The notes under the pieces: model-generated
Seen by the model: the letters and a program-made list of their open reading frames with translations, nothing else
Told to the model about the DNA's origin: nothing
The model's database searches: none
Shown here: positions 16,840-26,200 of the stretch, in pieces
Layout: each line of letters starts with the position of its first letter
Position numbering within the stretch: the stretch's first letter is position 1
NCBI GenBank assembly: GCA_964627505.1
Contig: CAZVKB010000001.1
Location: 14,546 to 78,545 of the forward strand
Length of the DNA stretch: 64,000 nt
Origin: JACJWR01 sp964627505
GTDB taxonomy: Bacteria; Actinomycetota; Actinomycetes; S36-B12; UBA10799
Direction of reading: 5' to 3'
Position numbers and translations under genes: made by a program

Positions 16840-18504
16840 TCACCGGTCAGATTCGGCGTACACCGGCAGCGCCTGTGACTCATTGCCAGACGGCGGCACA
16901 CGGAGGGTCTGCAATGCCGCTGTCATGACTTCCTTGAACACCGGCGCACCGTGCTCAGCTCCATAGTGGCCGTTGACCGGGTCCTGCAAAATCACCGCCG
17001 CCACCAGTACTGGGTCATCGGCGGGCGCCACTCCAATGAAACTAGCGGTGTACCCCCGGTAGCAACCACAACTGTCATCAATCCGGTTGGCCGTTCCGGT
17101 CTTGCCGGCGATCCGGTAGCCGGGAATCGCTGCTTGCGGCGCGGTGCCGTCCTTGGTGACCACCTCCTCCATCATGGCCAGCACTTGCGCGGCGGTCTCC
17201 GGCTTGACCACCTGTTCGGTTGCGGGCTCCGGCGGGCGTGATTCAGTGCCATCTGGGTTGAGTACGGTTTCCACGAGTGAAGGCTCGATGCGCTCCCCAC
17301 CATTGGCCAAAGTCTGGTAGACCGAAGCCGTCTGTAACGCGGACATCGACAAGCCCTGCCCGAAGGCCAGCGTTGGGAAACTGGTGTCCGACCAATCGTC
17401 TCGCTCGGGCACAAATCCAGTTGCTTCACCTGGGAACCCGAGTCCGGTTGGCTCCCCGATCCCAAATTTCTTGAAGTAGGAGTAGAGAGTATCCGGTCCG
17501 ATCAGTTCGGCAGCCTGGATCGTGCCAGTGTTACTGGACTTCGCCAGCACCCCGGCCAGTGTCAGCCGCCAGGTTTCATGTTCTTCCGAGTCGCTGAAAC
17601 TCGTGCCNNNNNNNNNNNNNNNNNNNNNNNNNNNNNNNNNNNNNNNNNNNNNNNNNNNNNNNNNNNNNNNNNNNNNNNNNNNNNNNNNNNNNNNNNNNNN
17701 NNNNNNNATCGCCACCTGCTTGGCTATTGCGCTTTGCGCGGCCCACTGCAGGTCCCGGTCAATGGTCAGGCGCAGCGACGCTCCAGGTGTGGCGGAGATC
17801 TCTTCATCGGTGCCGGTGGGAATGAGTTTGCCATTGACGAGCTCAACACTGCGACTACCGTCTTCGCCGGAAAGTTCCTCGTCGTAGGCCAACTCCAAGC
17901 CCGCTAAACCCTTGTCTTCCGCCCCCACGAAACCCACCACATTGGCACCGAGCGCACCAGATGGATAGTCGCGCGCAAGTGTGGCGTCTGAGGCCACGCC
18001 GGTGATCCCGAGTTCCGCCACCTGTGTGGCTACGGCTGGTGTCACTCCCTTGGCAATGTAGGCAAATCGTTTGTCACCTGTGAGTGACTTCGCGATATCC
18101 GCAGCCGGTATTCCCAGGACAGTGGCCAGCGCCTGGGCATCCGCTTGTGGATCTTCCACCAGGGTCTGGTCCACAACGATGTCGCGCGCGTCCACCGACT
18201 GTGCCAATGGCACGCCGCGGACATCGTAAATCGTGCCGCGGGGTGCGTGCAGGGTGTCAGTCGCCAAACGACTATTGGCGGCTCGGGTGGCCATTGAAGT
18301 GCTGTCGATGGCTTGTACCCACATGAGCCGACCCGCGAAGACTGCCATCAACGCCACTATGCCCACGGCCAGGGCCTTCATGCGCCGATTGGGGTCACCG
18401 GGTTGGAACTTCAAGTCATTGGTCCAGAACCGAGACCACACATTCGGCCGCTGGGCTGCTTGTTCGGCAGGATTAATCGACCGCACGGGCGCTGAAGTAC
18501 TCAT
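16840..18504 (-). CDS. ftsI: septal peptidoglycan transpeptidase FtsI/PbpB, interrupted by assembly gap
   Basis: Class B penicillin-binding protein that cross-links septal peptidoglycan with FtsW. One membrane anchor (about 44-63), then the PBP dimerisation/pedestal domain, then the transpeptidase domain with the SxN motif in LAKSSNTG and the KTGTAN motif. The active-site SxxK motif is not visible because 100 N replace the sequence at 17608-17707. The reading frame continues across the N-run, but the family needs roughly 85-95 residues between the flanking segments (AIAKQVA and FSDSEEHE), not 33, so the N-run is a placeholder. The gene should be intact in the organism. Confidence 0.95.
   Translation of the reverse strand: MSTSAPVRSINPAEQAAQRPNVWSRFWTNDLKFQPGDPNRRMKALAVGIVALMAVFAGRLMWVQAIDSTSMATRAANSRLATDTLHAPRGTIYDVRGVPLAQSVDARDIVVDQTLVEDPQADAQALATVLGIPAADIAKSLTGDKRFAYIAKGVTPAVATQVAELGITGVASDATLARDYPSGALGANVVGFVGAEDKGLAGLELAYDEELSGEDGSRSVELVNGKLIPTGTDEEISATPGASLRLTIDRDLQWAAQSAIAKQVAXXXXXXXXXXXXXXXXXXXXXXXXXXXXXXXXXXGTSFSDSEEHETWRLTLAGVLAKSSNTGTIQAAELIGPDTLYSYFKKFGIGEPTGLGFPGEATGFVPERDDWSDTSFPTLAFGQGLSMSALQTASVYQTLANGGERIEPSLVETVLNPDGTESRPPEPATEQVVKPETAAQVLAMMEEVVTKDGTAPQAAIPGYRIAGKTGTANRIDDSCGCYRGYTASFIGVAPADDPVLVAAVILQDPVNGHYGAEHGAPVFKEVMTAALQTLRVPPSGNESQALPVYAESDR
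17608..17707. other. scaffold gap of 100 N inside ftsI
   Basis: Exactly 100 undetermined bases, the conventional length for a gap of unknown size. No shared sequence is visible at its two edges, unlike the second gap. The catalytic serine region of FtsI falls here. Confidence 0.99.
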
Positions 18505-19133
18505 GGGGTCTCCCCGGCCTGACGCAAGCCCAGCGGAGTTTCGCCTCCGGGAGTCGCCATGGGGCTAGCCGACGCATTGGGCTTGCTCGCCGAACCGGCT
18601 ACCGGGCCGGTACCGTCGGTGACATCGATGTACTCGGTGGAGGCTGGGAACCGCGTGTAATCCGGTTGGGTGGCGACTGTGGCGTCCCCGAGCACGCGTC
18701 CGGTAGCCAAATCTATGTAGACCGGGTTGGGCGCAGGAACCATACCGAGTTCCCGGGCGCGTTTCTCCAGTTCGAACGGAGACTCCAGGCTAGCCACTTG
18801 CTGGGAGAGGTCCTGTTCAATCACACCGAGTTGACTGTTGCGAGTGACCAAGTCGTAACGGACGAAACTGCCCTGCGCCAAAATGGTGTTGAGCACCAAC
18901 ATGGCGATGAGGCTCACCGACAGCATCGCTGCGATCAGCACCAGAAAGGTGCGCGTGCGTATTCGTACCCATGGCGCCCGCGAGGGCCGGGCAGCTGGTG
19001 CGACGGCTGTGACTTGTGGTGAGACCCGGTGACTCTTGGTCACTGGAACGGTGCTGCTGTGTCCCGCGGCGCGACGGCGCTGCGGTCGGGGGGATCGGGT
19101 GATCGGCGCAACATCAGGCATGACGGCGGTCAC
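18501..19133 (-). CDS. ftsL: FtsL-type septum formation initiator protein
   Basis: Divisome component that pairs with FtsB-like and FtsQ proteins. 210 residues: a basic, Pro/Ala-rich cytoplasmic N-terminus (1-58), one membrane segment (about 63-85, FLVLIAAMLSVSLIAMLVLNTI), a short coiled coil (NSQLGVIEQDLSQQVASLES) and the FELEKRARELGMVPA motif typical of FtsL, then a low-complexity tail. Identification rests mainly on position between rsmH and ftsI and on this topology. ATGA-type junctions on both sides. Confidence 0.88.
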   Translation of the reverse strand: MTAVMPDVAPITRSPRPQRRRAAGHSSTVPVTKSHRVSPQVTAVAPAARPSRAPWVRIRTRTFLVLIAAMLSVSLIAMLVLNTILAQGSFVRYDLVTRNSQLGVIEQDLSQQVASLESPFELEKRARELGMVPAPNPVYIDLATGRVLGDATVATQPDYTRFPASTEYIDVTDGTGPVAGSASKPNASASPMATPGGETPLGLRQAGETP

Positions 19134-20119
19134 GATGCACCCCTGAACTGTTCCACTGAACGTACTTTCTCCACTGCTCGTAGTCGGACCGATGCTGCCC
19201 GCGGATTGCCCGCGATTTCCTCGGCTGACGCTACCTGCGCTCCGCGCGTCACTGGCTTAAGCCATGGCCGCGCGTCGTCGGGCACGAAGGGCAGATCGAC
19301 CGGAACGCTCGGCTGCGTGCCAGCGGCAAAAGTTCTCTTTACGATTCGATCCTCTAACGACTGGTAGGACATCACCACTAGGCGACCATGGACCGTCAAA
19401 GCGTGCAATGCCACCGGTAAGGCGTCACGTAGACGCTGAAGTTCATCGTTGACGGCGATTCGCAAAGCCTGGAAGGTGCGCTTGGCCGGGTGGCCACCGG
19501 TGCGTCGGGTCCGGGCCGGAATCGCAGCGGTCACTAGTTCGACGAGTTGGGTGCTCGAGACGATGTCGGAACGCTGCCGCGCGGCCACAATTCGATCGGC
19601 AATCCGACCGGCGAACTTCTCTTCGCCGTACTGCCGGAGGATTCCCACGAGTTCTTCTCGACTGGCGTCTGCGAGGATATCGGCTGCCGTCGGACCTTGA
19701 GACTGATCCATGCGCATGTCTAGCGGAGCATCATAGGAATAGGCGAAGCCGCGGGTGCCCTGGTCGAGTTGCATACTCGAGACACCGAGATCCAGCAGCA
19801 CCCCGGAGACCGTGGATACGCCTGTTGCGGTCATCGCGGTTGGGATGGCATCGAAAGTGCCGTGCCACGTACGGAGCCGATCGCCGTACCCAGCAAGCCG
19901 CTCAGCAGCGAAAGCGAGTGCGCTCTGGTCACGGTCGATACCCAGAACGGTGACATCTGGAAATCGCGCCAGCACGAGTTCGGCATGCCCGCCCAAGCCC
20001 AAAGTGCCATCGATAAGTACCGAGCCCGGTTTGGCTAGGGCTGGTGCCAGCAACTCTACGCAACTCTGTGCCAGCACTGGCACATGCGCCGGGGTGGGGA
20101 CTGGGGCTCGATTACTCAT
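19130..20119 (-). CDS. rsmH: 16S rRNA (cytosine1402-N4)-methyltransferase RsmH
   Basis: Methylates C1402 in the ribosomal P-site using S-adenosylmethionine. About 329 residues; the SAM-binding motif is IDGTLGLGGHAELVL, with VLLDLGVSSMQLD, RGFAYSYDAPLDMRMD and the C-terminal SYQSLEDRIVKR. The start at 20119 (MSNRAPVPTPAHVPVL) is chosen because the conserved HVPVL segment follows at the usual distance; an in-frame start at 20284 would nearly abut mraZ but adds 55 unconserved residues. Confidence 0.96.
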   Translation of the reverse strand: MSNRAPVPTPAHVPVLAQSCVELLAPALAKPGSVLIDGTLGLGGHAELVLARFPDVTVLGIDRDQSALAFAAERLAGYGDRLRTWHGTFDAIPTAMTATGVSTVSGVLLDLGVSSMQLDQGTRGFAYSYDAPLDMRMDQSQGPTAADILADASREELVGILRQYGEEKFAGRIADRIVAARQRSDIVSSTQLVELVTAAIPARTRRTGGHPAKRTFQALRIAVNDELQRLRDALPVALHALTVHGRLVVMSYQSLEDRIVKRTFAAGTQPSVPVDLPFVPDDARPWLKPVTRGAQVASAEEIAGNPRAASVRLRAVEKVRSVEQFRGAS

Positions 20120-20226
20120 TCTCACCGCCTTCCGATGCCCGGGGGTTTCCGTGATGTCCGTAGAGGTCCCGTCCCGCGCCGCATTCATTGGCCTGTGCAC
20201 CGGGGAAGTGTGCACACGACAGGCGG

Positions 20227-20255
20227 GTCCTGGGATCGGGGAAGTACCCCAGGAC
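20227..20255. repeat. 8-bp hairpin between mraZ and rsmH
   Basis: GTCCTGGG and CCCAGGAC form a perfect GC-rich 8-bp stem with a 13-nt loop, in the 168-bp interval between mraZ and the chosen rsmH start. It could slow or attenuate transcription into the dcw operon. No U-run follows it. Confidence 0.45.
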
Positions 20256-20287
20256 GGGCGGCGGGAGGGGGCCACCACGGACATCGA

Positions 20288-20719
20288 TCAGAAAAGCCCA
20301 GGCACCACCTCCTGTGAAACCTCCGCGAACTCGGGTTCCTGTGCCGACAGGTAGTTCTCCCAGGCGCTGGCGTCCCAAATTTCAAGCGTGGAGTGGTTTC
20401 CCACCACGACGCAATCTCGACCCACACCTGCGTAAGCACGCAACTGCGCGGGGATCGTGATCCGACCTTGCCGATCGGGCACTTGATCGAATGCGCTGGA
20501 AAAGAAGACGCGGGAGAAGGCCCGGGCCTTGGCATCCGAACGAGACGCTTCTTGGATGCGGGCGGCGTATTCGGTGAACTCGGCAATCGGCCACACAGCC
20601 AGCGAACGGTCCTGGCCCTTGGTGAGGACCACGCCGCCCACAAGCCCATCGCGAAACTTGGCGGGCATGGTGAGGCGGCCTTTGTCGTCCAGCTTGGGGT
20701 GGTGGGTGCCAAGAAACAT
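20288..20719 (-). CDS. mraZ: transcriptional regulator MraZ
   Basis: Ring-forming DNA-binding protein with two AbrB/SpoVT-like domains that controls its own dcw operon. About 143 residues: MFLGTHHPKLDDKGRLTMPAKFR is the first DxKGR repeat and VPDRQGRITIPAQLR the second. The ATG at 20719 fits the family start; a GTG three codons upstream (20728) is possible. It is the first gene of the dcw operon and lies downstream of its own binding boxes. Confidence 0.97.
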   Translation of the reverse strand: MFLGTHHPKLDDKGRLTMPAKFRDGLVGGVVLTKGQDRSLAVWPIAEFTEYAARIQEASRSDAKARAFSRVFFSSAFDQVPDRQGRITIPAQLRAYAGVGRDCVVVGNHSTLEIWDASAWENYLSAQEPEFAEVSQEVVPGLF

Positions 20720-20784
20720 GGTCACCACCTCTCCCGTCGCTCCGTGTGATTAGTGCACGCTGCGGTTCAGCTGACCCGCGGAGC

Positions 20785-20809
20785 CCCACTTTACCCCACT
20801 TCCACCCAC
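20785..20809 (-). promoter_or_regulatory. three MraZ-binding repeats
   Basis: On the minus strand GTGGG-N5-GTGGG-N5-GTGGG, with the repeats at 20805-20809, 20795-20799 and 20785-20789, each 10 bp apart. This is the arrangement known as MraZ boxes upstream of mraZ in bacteria. It overlaps the proposed -10 element, so autorepression is expected. Confidence 0.85.
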
Positions 20810-20815
20810 AATCAA
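20788..20815 (-). promoter_or_regulatory. mraZ (dcw operon) promoter
   Basis: TTGATT (-35, 20810-20815) and TAAAGT (-10, 20788-20793) on the minus strand with a 16-bp spacer, about 70 bp upstream of mraZ. Both elements are interleaved with the MraZ repeats. Confidence 0.6.
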
Positions 20816-20883
20816 CCCCTCCACCTGCCGGCTCCCCCACTTCCCCGAAAATTCCGCGGGCTTCCGAGGTTGGTGACATCCAC

Positions 20884-21107
20884 AAAGGTGCTCGCTTGGT
20901 CACTCCCGCAAAGGTGCTCGCTTGGTCACACATGTGGGGAGCACCGGGCAGTNNNNNNNNNNNNNNNNNNNNNNNNNNNNNNNNNNNNNNNNNNNNNNNN
21001 NNNNNNNNNNNNNNNNNNNNNNNNNNNNNNNNNNNNNNNNNNNNNNNNNNNNGGTCACTCCCGCAAAGGTGCTCGCTTGGTCACACATGTGGGGAGCACC
21101 GGGCAGT
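20884..21107. repeat. direct repeats flanking a 100-N scaffold gap
   Basis: A 20-bp unit occurs at 20884-20903, 20910-20929 and 21065-21084. A longer segment of exactly 55 bp is identical on both sides of the gap (20898-20952 and 21053-21107). N occupies 20953-21052. Each long copy contains a 7-bp inverted repeat GGTGCTC/GAGCACC (20913-20919 and 20939-20945). The exact 55-bp identity looks like a k-mer overlap between assembly-graph contigs, so the second copy may not exist in the genome. Confidence 0.85.
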
Positions 21108-21139
21108 GTCACCAGGAGGCTGGCAAGGGTTGGCATCGA

Positions 21140-21168
21140 CATGGGCCCAGGATGCATGGGCCCAGGAT
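21140..21168. repeat. 14-bp tandem duplication
   Basis: CATGGGCCCAGGAT occurs at 21140-21153 and 21155-21168, one base apart. Each unit contains the palindrome TGGGCCCA. No function is proposed. Confidence 0.7.
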
Positions 21169-21353
21169 TAGGCAGACGAAGGCGGCGCCGCGGTTGGGAT
21201 ATGGCAGTTGCTCACTCACCAAGCCAGTAGCAGGGGAGGCAACGGCGGCGGCGTCCACGATTCGATTGCTGAAAGTTCGATCGGCCCGACCTGCCGCAGG
21301 GGTTTTGTGCAAGCGCGCGCCAGTGCGTTCTCAACTGGTGCTGCGCGGAACCG

Positions 21354-21740
21354 TCAGTTTTGGTCGCCCTCGCGGCGATTGCGCCAGCGGTCTTCCATCT
21401 TGCCCATGAAGCCGGCTTGTGGCTTGGCCGTGGGGGTGGCGGGATGTGTGGTGTCAGCAGTGGTTGTGGTGACGGTTTCGGCTGAGCCGGTGAAGGCCAG
21501 CACCACACCTGCCAACATCGCCAAGAATCCGAGCACTCCGACGACTGCGAGTTTGACGGCGACGCCGGTCACAAGCAGTCCGAGGCCTACGAGCATCACC
21601 ACCACACCCAAAATCAGCCGCTTGCGTGATACCCGGGTGCCGGAGGGCTGCCGAAGTGCGGTGGCGAACTTCGGATCTTCTGCGTAAAGGGCGCGCTCCA
21701 TCTGTTCCAGAAGCCGCTGTTCGTGCTCAGATAGTGGCAC
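21354..21740 (-). CDS. DUF3040 domain membrane protein
   Basis: 128 residues. It starts with a GTG at 21740, giving MPLSEHEQRLLEQMERALYAEDPKFA, the hallmark of DUF3040; AGGAGG at 21748-21753 is 7 nt upstream and rules out longer readings. Two membrane segments (about residues 43-63 and 68-88) follow a basic linker, and the C-terminal tail is Thr-rich and then charged. Function unknown; the family sits near mraZ in many Actinobacteria (for example Rv2169c), which suggests an envelope or division link. Confidence 0.93.
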   Translation of the reverse strand: MPLSEHEQRLLEQMERALYAEDPKFATALRQPSGTRVSRKRLILGVVVMLVGLGLLVTGVAVKLAVVGVLGFLAMLAGVVLAFTGSAETVTTTTADTTHPATPTAKPQAGFMGKMEDRWRNRREGDQN

Positions 21741-21992
21741 GTCCCCACCTCCTCGGTGATGTGAGCCGTCGGGCATGGTCCTATGGCGTGTGCATAAGGA
21801 TAAACATGCCTGCCCGAATTGGAAACCCGGACATGCAATTAGCCTACGTCGCTTGCCGATTAAGCGGTAGTCGTGCACTCAACTTCGCCCACTTGCCGCA
21901 CGTGGCGCGCAGAATGTCACCCTCTGCAACCGCTCTCACTGCGCGTAGCTGTACCACCTGAGCGACTGTCCAGACCTGCCGCGCCGACCGGA

Positions 21993-23258
21993 CTATTGGG
22001 TCCAAGGCCGCGGTGTGACCAACCGTGCGGGTTGTACTGCATCCCGTCCGAAGCGCTGAGCGGCTCGGTCCATTACTGCTTCTGCTTCCCGCCACCCCTG
22101 CTCCCGATCGCCGATCAGCAACTGACGGGGGGCATCGGCAGCGGCCACAAGCTGTTCGACTCGAACCCCTACCAGCCGGATGCGCGCACGCTGCAAGCCC
22201 AGGGAACTCAGCAATGAAAGCGCAACACGATAGATATCGTGACCGACGTCCAACGGATCGGTCACCGTCCGACTCCGGGTGAGTGTGGTGAAATCGGCAA
22301 ACCGGACTTTTAGCACCACCGTGCGCCCCACCACCTCGGCGGCGCGCATTCGGGCCGCCACCCGCTCACTGAGCCGCAACACCTCAGCTTCGATCATGGC
22401 GAGGTCATCGACGTCGACCGGGAAAGTCTCCTCGGCTCCGATACTGCGCTCACGCTCGTCGCGGGCTACGGCGCGATCGTCACGGCCCCAGGCCAAGTCC
22501 CAGAGGTGGCGCCCGACAGCTAGGCCACACATGCGCTGCAGCGTAGGTACTGGGGTGCGGGCAATATCGCCCACCGTGCGCAGCCCAAGCCGATGCAACT
22601 TTTCTTCGGTCTTCTCCCCCACGCCCCACAGGGCTGCCACCGGCAGCGGGTGCAGAAAGGTCACCACTTCAGCTGGTGGCACCACGATCAACCCGTCGGG
22701 TTTCGCCTGGGCGGAGGCTAGTTTGGCGACGAACTTGTTCCCAGCTACGCCCACCGACGAAGTGATGCCCTGTTCATCAAAGATTCGAGCCCGGATGTGC
22801 TCACCGATGATGCGCGGTGAACCTAATCGGCGCATCGCCGCCGACACATCCAGAAAAGCCTCGTCCAGTGACAGCGGCTCCACCCGATCGGTAACAGCGC
22901 GAAAGATCTCCATCACGCCTGCACTCACACGGGTGTAGTGACGGTGGTCCGGTGGGATGATCACCGCCTGTGGGCAGATTCGGCGGGCGCGCCCCATCGG
23001 CATCGCGGAATGCACCCCCAACGCACGCGCCTCGTAGGTGGCTGACAGCACAACTCCCCGGCTGCCGGTGCCCCCGACAATCACCGGTGTACCGCGTAGG
23101 TGCGGTCGGCTGAGCAGTTCCACCGAGGCATAGAACGCATCCATGTCCACGTGCAGAATCCGGCATTGTGCGTCATCTACGAGCGCGCCGGAATCTGCCC
23201 CACCCTTTCCCGTCCACGGTCGGGTCGCAGCAGTGCGGCGCAGTTGGGACCGACTCAT
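21993..23258 (-). CDS. dinB: DNA polymerase IV (Y-family)
   Basis: Translesion DNA polymerase. 421 residues from the ATG at 23258, which has a GGAGG ribosome-binding site a few bases upstream; a longer in-frame reading to 23450 would overlap dnaE2. Catalytic motifs ILHVDMDAFYASVELL and SLDEAFLDVS are intact, as are the palm/finger segments GVGEKTEEKLHRLGLRTVGDIA and the little-finger domain. It lies 28 bp behind dnaE2 in the same direction. Because the catalytic acidic residues are present it is a real DinB, not the inactive ImuB of the classical imuB-dnaE2 cassette. Confidence 0.96.
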   Translation of the reverse strand: MSRSQLRRTAATRPWTGKGGADSGALVDDAQCRILHVDMDAFYASVELLSRPHLRGTPVIVGGTGSRGVVLSATYEARALGVHSAMPMGRARRICPQAVIIPPDHRHYTRVSAGVMEIFRAVTDRVEPLSLDEAFLDVSAAMRRLGSPRIIGEHIRARIFDEQGITSSVGVAGNKFVAKLASAQAKPDGLIVVPPAEVVTFLHPLPVAALWGVGEKTEEKLHRLGLRTVGDIARTPVPTLQRMCGLAVGRHLWDLAWGRDDRAVARDERERSIGAEETFPVDVDDLAMIEAEVLRLSERVAARMRAAEVVGRTVVLKVRFADFTTLTRSRTVTDPLDVGHDIYRVALSLLSSLGLQRARIRLVGVRVEQLVAAADAPRQLLIGDREQGWREAEAVMDRAAQRFGRDAVQPARLVTPRPWTQ

Positions 23259-23286
23259 CGCACCCTCCAGCACAGTGTGTGGGCCG

Positions 23287-26200
23287 TCATCCTGGGCTCC
23301 CTGGGCTGGCGTGCCACAGTTTCCCTGGTCGCTTCCGCTCTGATTTTCCCGGGGAACTCGCCGACGTCGGGGCCATTCCGCGGGCGTTGCTGGGGTCAGC
23401 ACCAGCTGGTCGGATGTCCGCGAACGGCGAACGCGACCAGAGATTGCCAACTGTGCTCAACCGGTGCTGCTGCTGGTCCTGTGCGCTGCGCACTGGCCGA
23501 GGCGAGTCATTGAGCAAGGCGTACACCCCATCTCTTCCTCGAGCCATCCACACCTCATGTAACGCCGGCAGTGACCAACAGCCTGTCGCCCGCAGCGACA
23601 CTCCCCGGGCCCCGGTCCGGCGAATCGCGCCTCGTACCAGCAGCAGCCACTCCCGAAACACCACGGAGGCGTAGGGGTCTTGTACGTCCGGAAAGAAAGT
23701 GGTGTCCACTGGCCCGCTACCGTCATCGAGCGTAAGGAACACGACCCGTCGGCCACTGCGGATCGGGGGCGTCTGAGTGGCGACTTTCACCCCACCGACC
23801 AAGATCTCCTGCTGAGAGCGACACATGAGCAACTCGTTGGAGCGAGTGGCTCCCAGCGCGCGCAGCATCGGGTGGTAGAAGTCGACCACATGGGCGCTGG
23901 CGTCTAGGCCCAAAACTGCAATCTCGGCAGCCACCTGTTCGGCCAGGCTGAATTCCGGCAGGCCGCTGGGGACCTCCGTCACACAGGTGCGGCTGAAATC
24001 AAAGGACATCTGGACTCCCTCGACTCCAGCCGGTTGTTCGGCAGCGGCTGATTGCACACCTGCGGAGCGCACGACGTCGAGTTCGCCGGGAAGCGGCGCC
24101 TGACCAGTAGCGTCGGTTGACCGGATGGATGATCGAGTGACGCCGCGGGCTCGGCGGTGGCTTCGTCGCTCCAAGCGGTCAAGATCGGCCGCCTGCAGGA
24201 GGAGATCCCGGCGGGTGAGCCGGTTACTCCCCCCATCCGCTCCCAGCCCATACATCGAGTCACACGCCCCAGTGATGATCAAACTCTCCACGATGGGCCG
24301 ACTCACCTGGGCCCGGAGCCAGAAGTCGGCCAGATCGGTATAGGGCTGCCCAGCCACCACCCGCGTGACCTCATCTGTCGACATGCCTTTCACCTCGGCG
24401 AGGGCCAATCTGATGCCATAGCGAGTTCCGATCCGTTCCACGCGGTAGTGGGCCGCTGAGGCGTTGATGTCCAAAGGCAGCACCTGAATGCCGTGGTGAC
24501 GGGCGTCGTCGAGGATCAACCGTTTGGGATACATGCCCGGATCGTGGGTGAGCACACCGGCGAAAAACGCAGCCGGATGGTGGCACTTCAACCAGGCCGA
24601 CTGATAGGTGGGCAAGGCGAAGGCCGCTGCGTGTGCCTTACAGAATCCGAACGACGCAAACGAGCGCAACACCTGCCACACCTGCTCGATCACACTCAAC
24701 TCGTAGCCCGCCTCATGGGCTCGGCCGTAGAACCAGCCACGGATCTGTTCTTGACCCTCCGGACTTCCCATCGCCCGCCGCACCTCGTCGGCCTCTGCCA
24801 ACGCGCAACCGGTCATCGTGGCGACAATCCGTAGCACCTGCTCGTGATACACCACCACGCCATACGTTTCGGCCAGCGCTGGGCGCAGATCGGGGTGGGG
24901 GAACTCCGGTTCGCGCCACCCGTGGTGCGCCGCGAGGAACGGAGCGATCATGTCGCTCTTGACCGGCCCGGGCCGGAAGAGCGAAATATCGATGATGATG
25001 TCGTTGAAAGTGCGAGGACCAAACTTGCCGAGGAGTTCACGTTGCCCTGGCGACTCGATCTGGAAACAGCCCAGGGTGCGCGTGGAACCGATGAGCGCGA
25101 AAGTGTCGGGATCGTCGAGCGGAACTTCATCGAGGACCACATGTTGACCATCAACCCGGCTGATCTCAGTTACCGCGTGCTGCATCGCCGACTGCATCCG
25201 AATTCCCAGCACATCGAGTTTGAGGAAGCCGAGCGCTTCGACGTCGTCCTTGTCGAACTGGCTCATCGGGAAGCCTTGCCAACTAGCCTCCACCGGTGTG
25301 CGGTCGAGCATGGTGGCATCGGAGAGCAACACGCCGCAGGGATGCACAGCGATGTGGCGAGGCAATCCGTCAAGTGCGGCAACGAGGTCCAAAAATACGT
25401 CGAGTTCCCCGGTTGCGGCGCGACGACCGATGTCGGACGTTCGCACCTCCGGTAGTTCAGCCAACGCCTCCCGTACCTGTGCAGCACGAATATGCGGGAA
25501 CGCCTTGGCGAATGCGTCGACGTCACCTGGTGACATACCCAGCGCCGCGCCAACATCTCGGATCGCGTGGCGCACTCGGTAGGTGTCGCGCATCGACACA
25601 CAAGTGGCGCGCTCCCCACCGAAACGGGCCAAGATCCGTGCGTAGACCTCCGGCCGACGGGCCGACTCGACATCCACATCGATGTCCGGCAGGGAGCGGC
25701 GCAGCGGGGAGAGAAAACGTTCCATCAGCAGGTTGTGTCGCAACGGATCGACCCCGGAGATCCCCAAGAGGTAGTTGACCAGGCTGCCCGCTCCGGAGCC
25801 CCGCGCAGCCACTCGCACGCCCATCTCGCGGATCAGGTCCACAACTTCGACCACGGTCAGAAAGTAGCCCGCAAAACCTAACTCGCCGATTACCGCCAAC
25901 TCATCGGCCAACCGCTGCTCGGCCCGCTCGGAACCCAACCGACGGCGCTCGAGTTCCCGTCCACAGCGGGCTGCCAACAGTCTGTGCGCCTGTCGAGCCT
26001 CGTGGTCGATGTCGGACTGCGTACGTCGACGAGACTCGTAGCCAGCGAGCACCGAGCGCACATCACCGGCCCGCTCCGATTGCACTCCGGCGGCGAGCAC
26101 GGGCAACTCCGGCACATGGATGTCACCCAGACCGACATCGGCGATGGGGTCAAGCGCACAACTTTCCGCGAGCGCGAGGGTGTCGGACAGCAGCCGTGCT

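Larger units (their letters stand above)
20720..21353. other. intergenic region between DUF3040 gene and mraZ
   Basis: 634 bp including 100 N, with no credible gene. From the mraZ side it holds the dcw promoter and MraZ boxes (20785-20815), the repeated sequence around the assembly gap (20884-21107), a short tandem duplication (21140-21168), and then about 185 bp in which I see nothing specific. Confidence 0.7.

Noticed and set aside
20884..21107. CRISPR-like direct repeats
   Set aside because: Only three 20-bp copies, with unequal spacing, no distinct spacers and no cas genes; the duplication is tied to an assembly gap.
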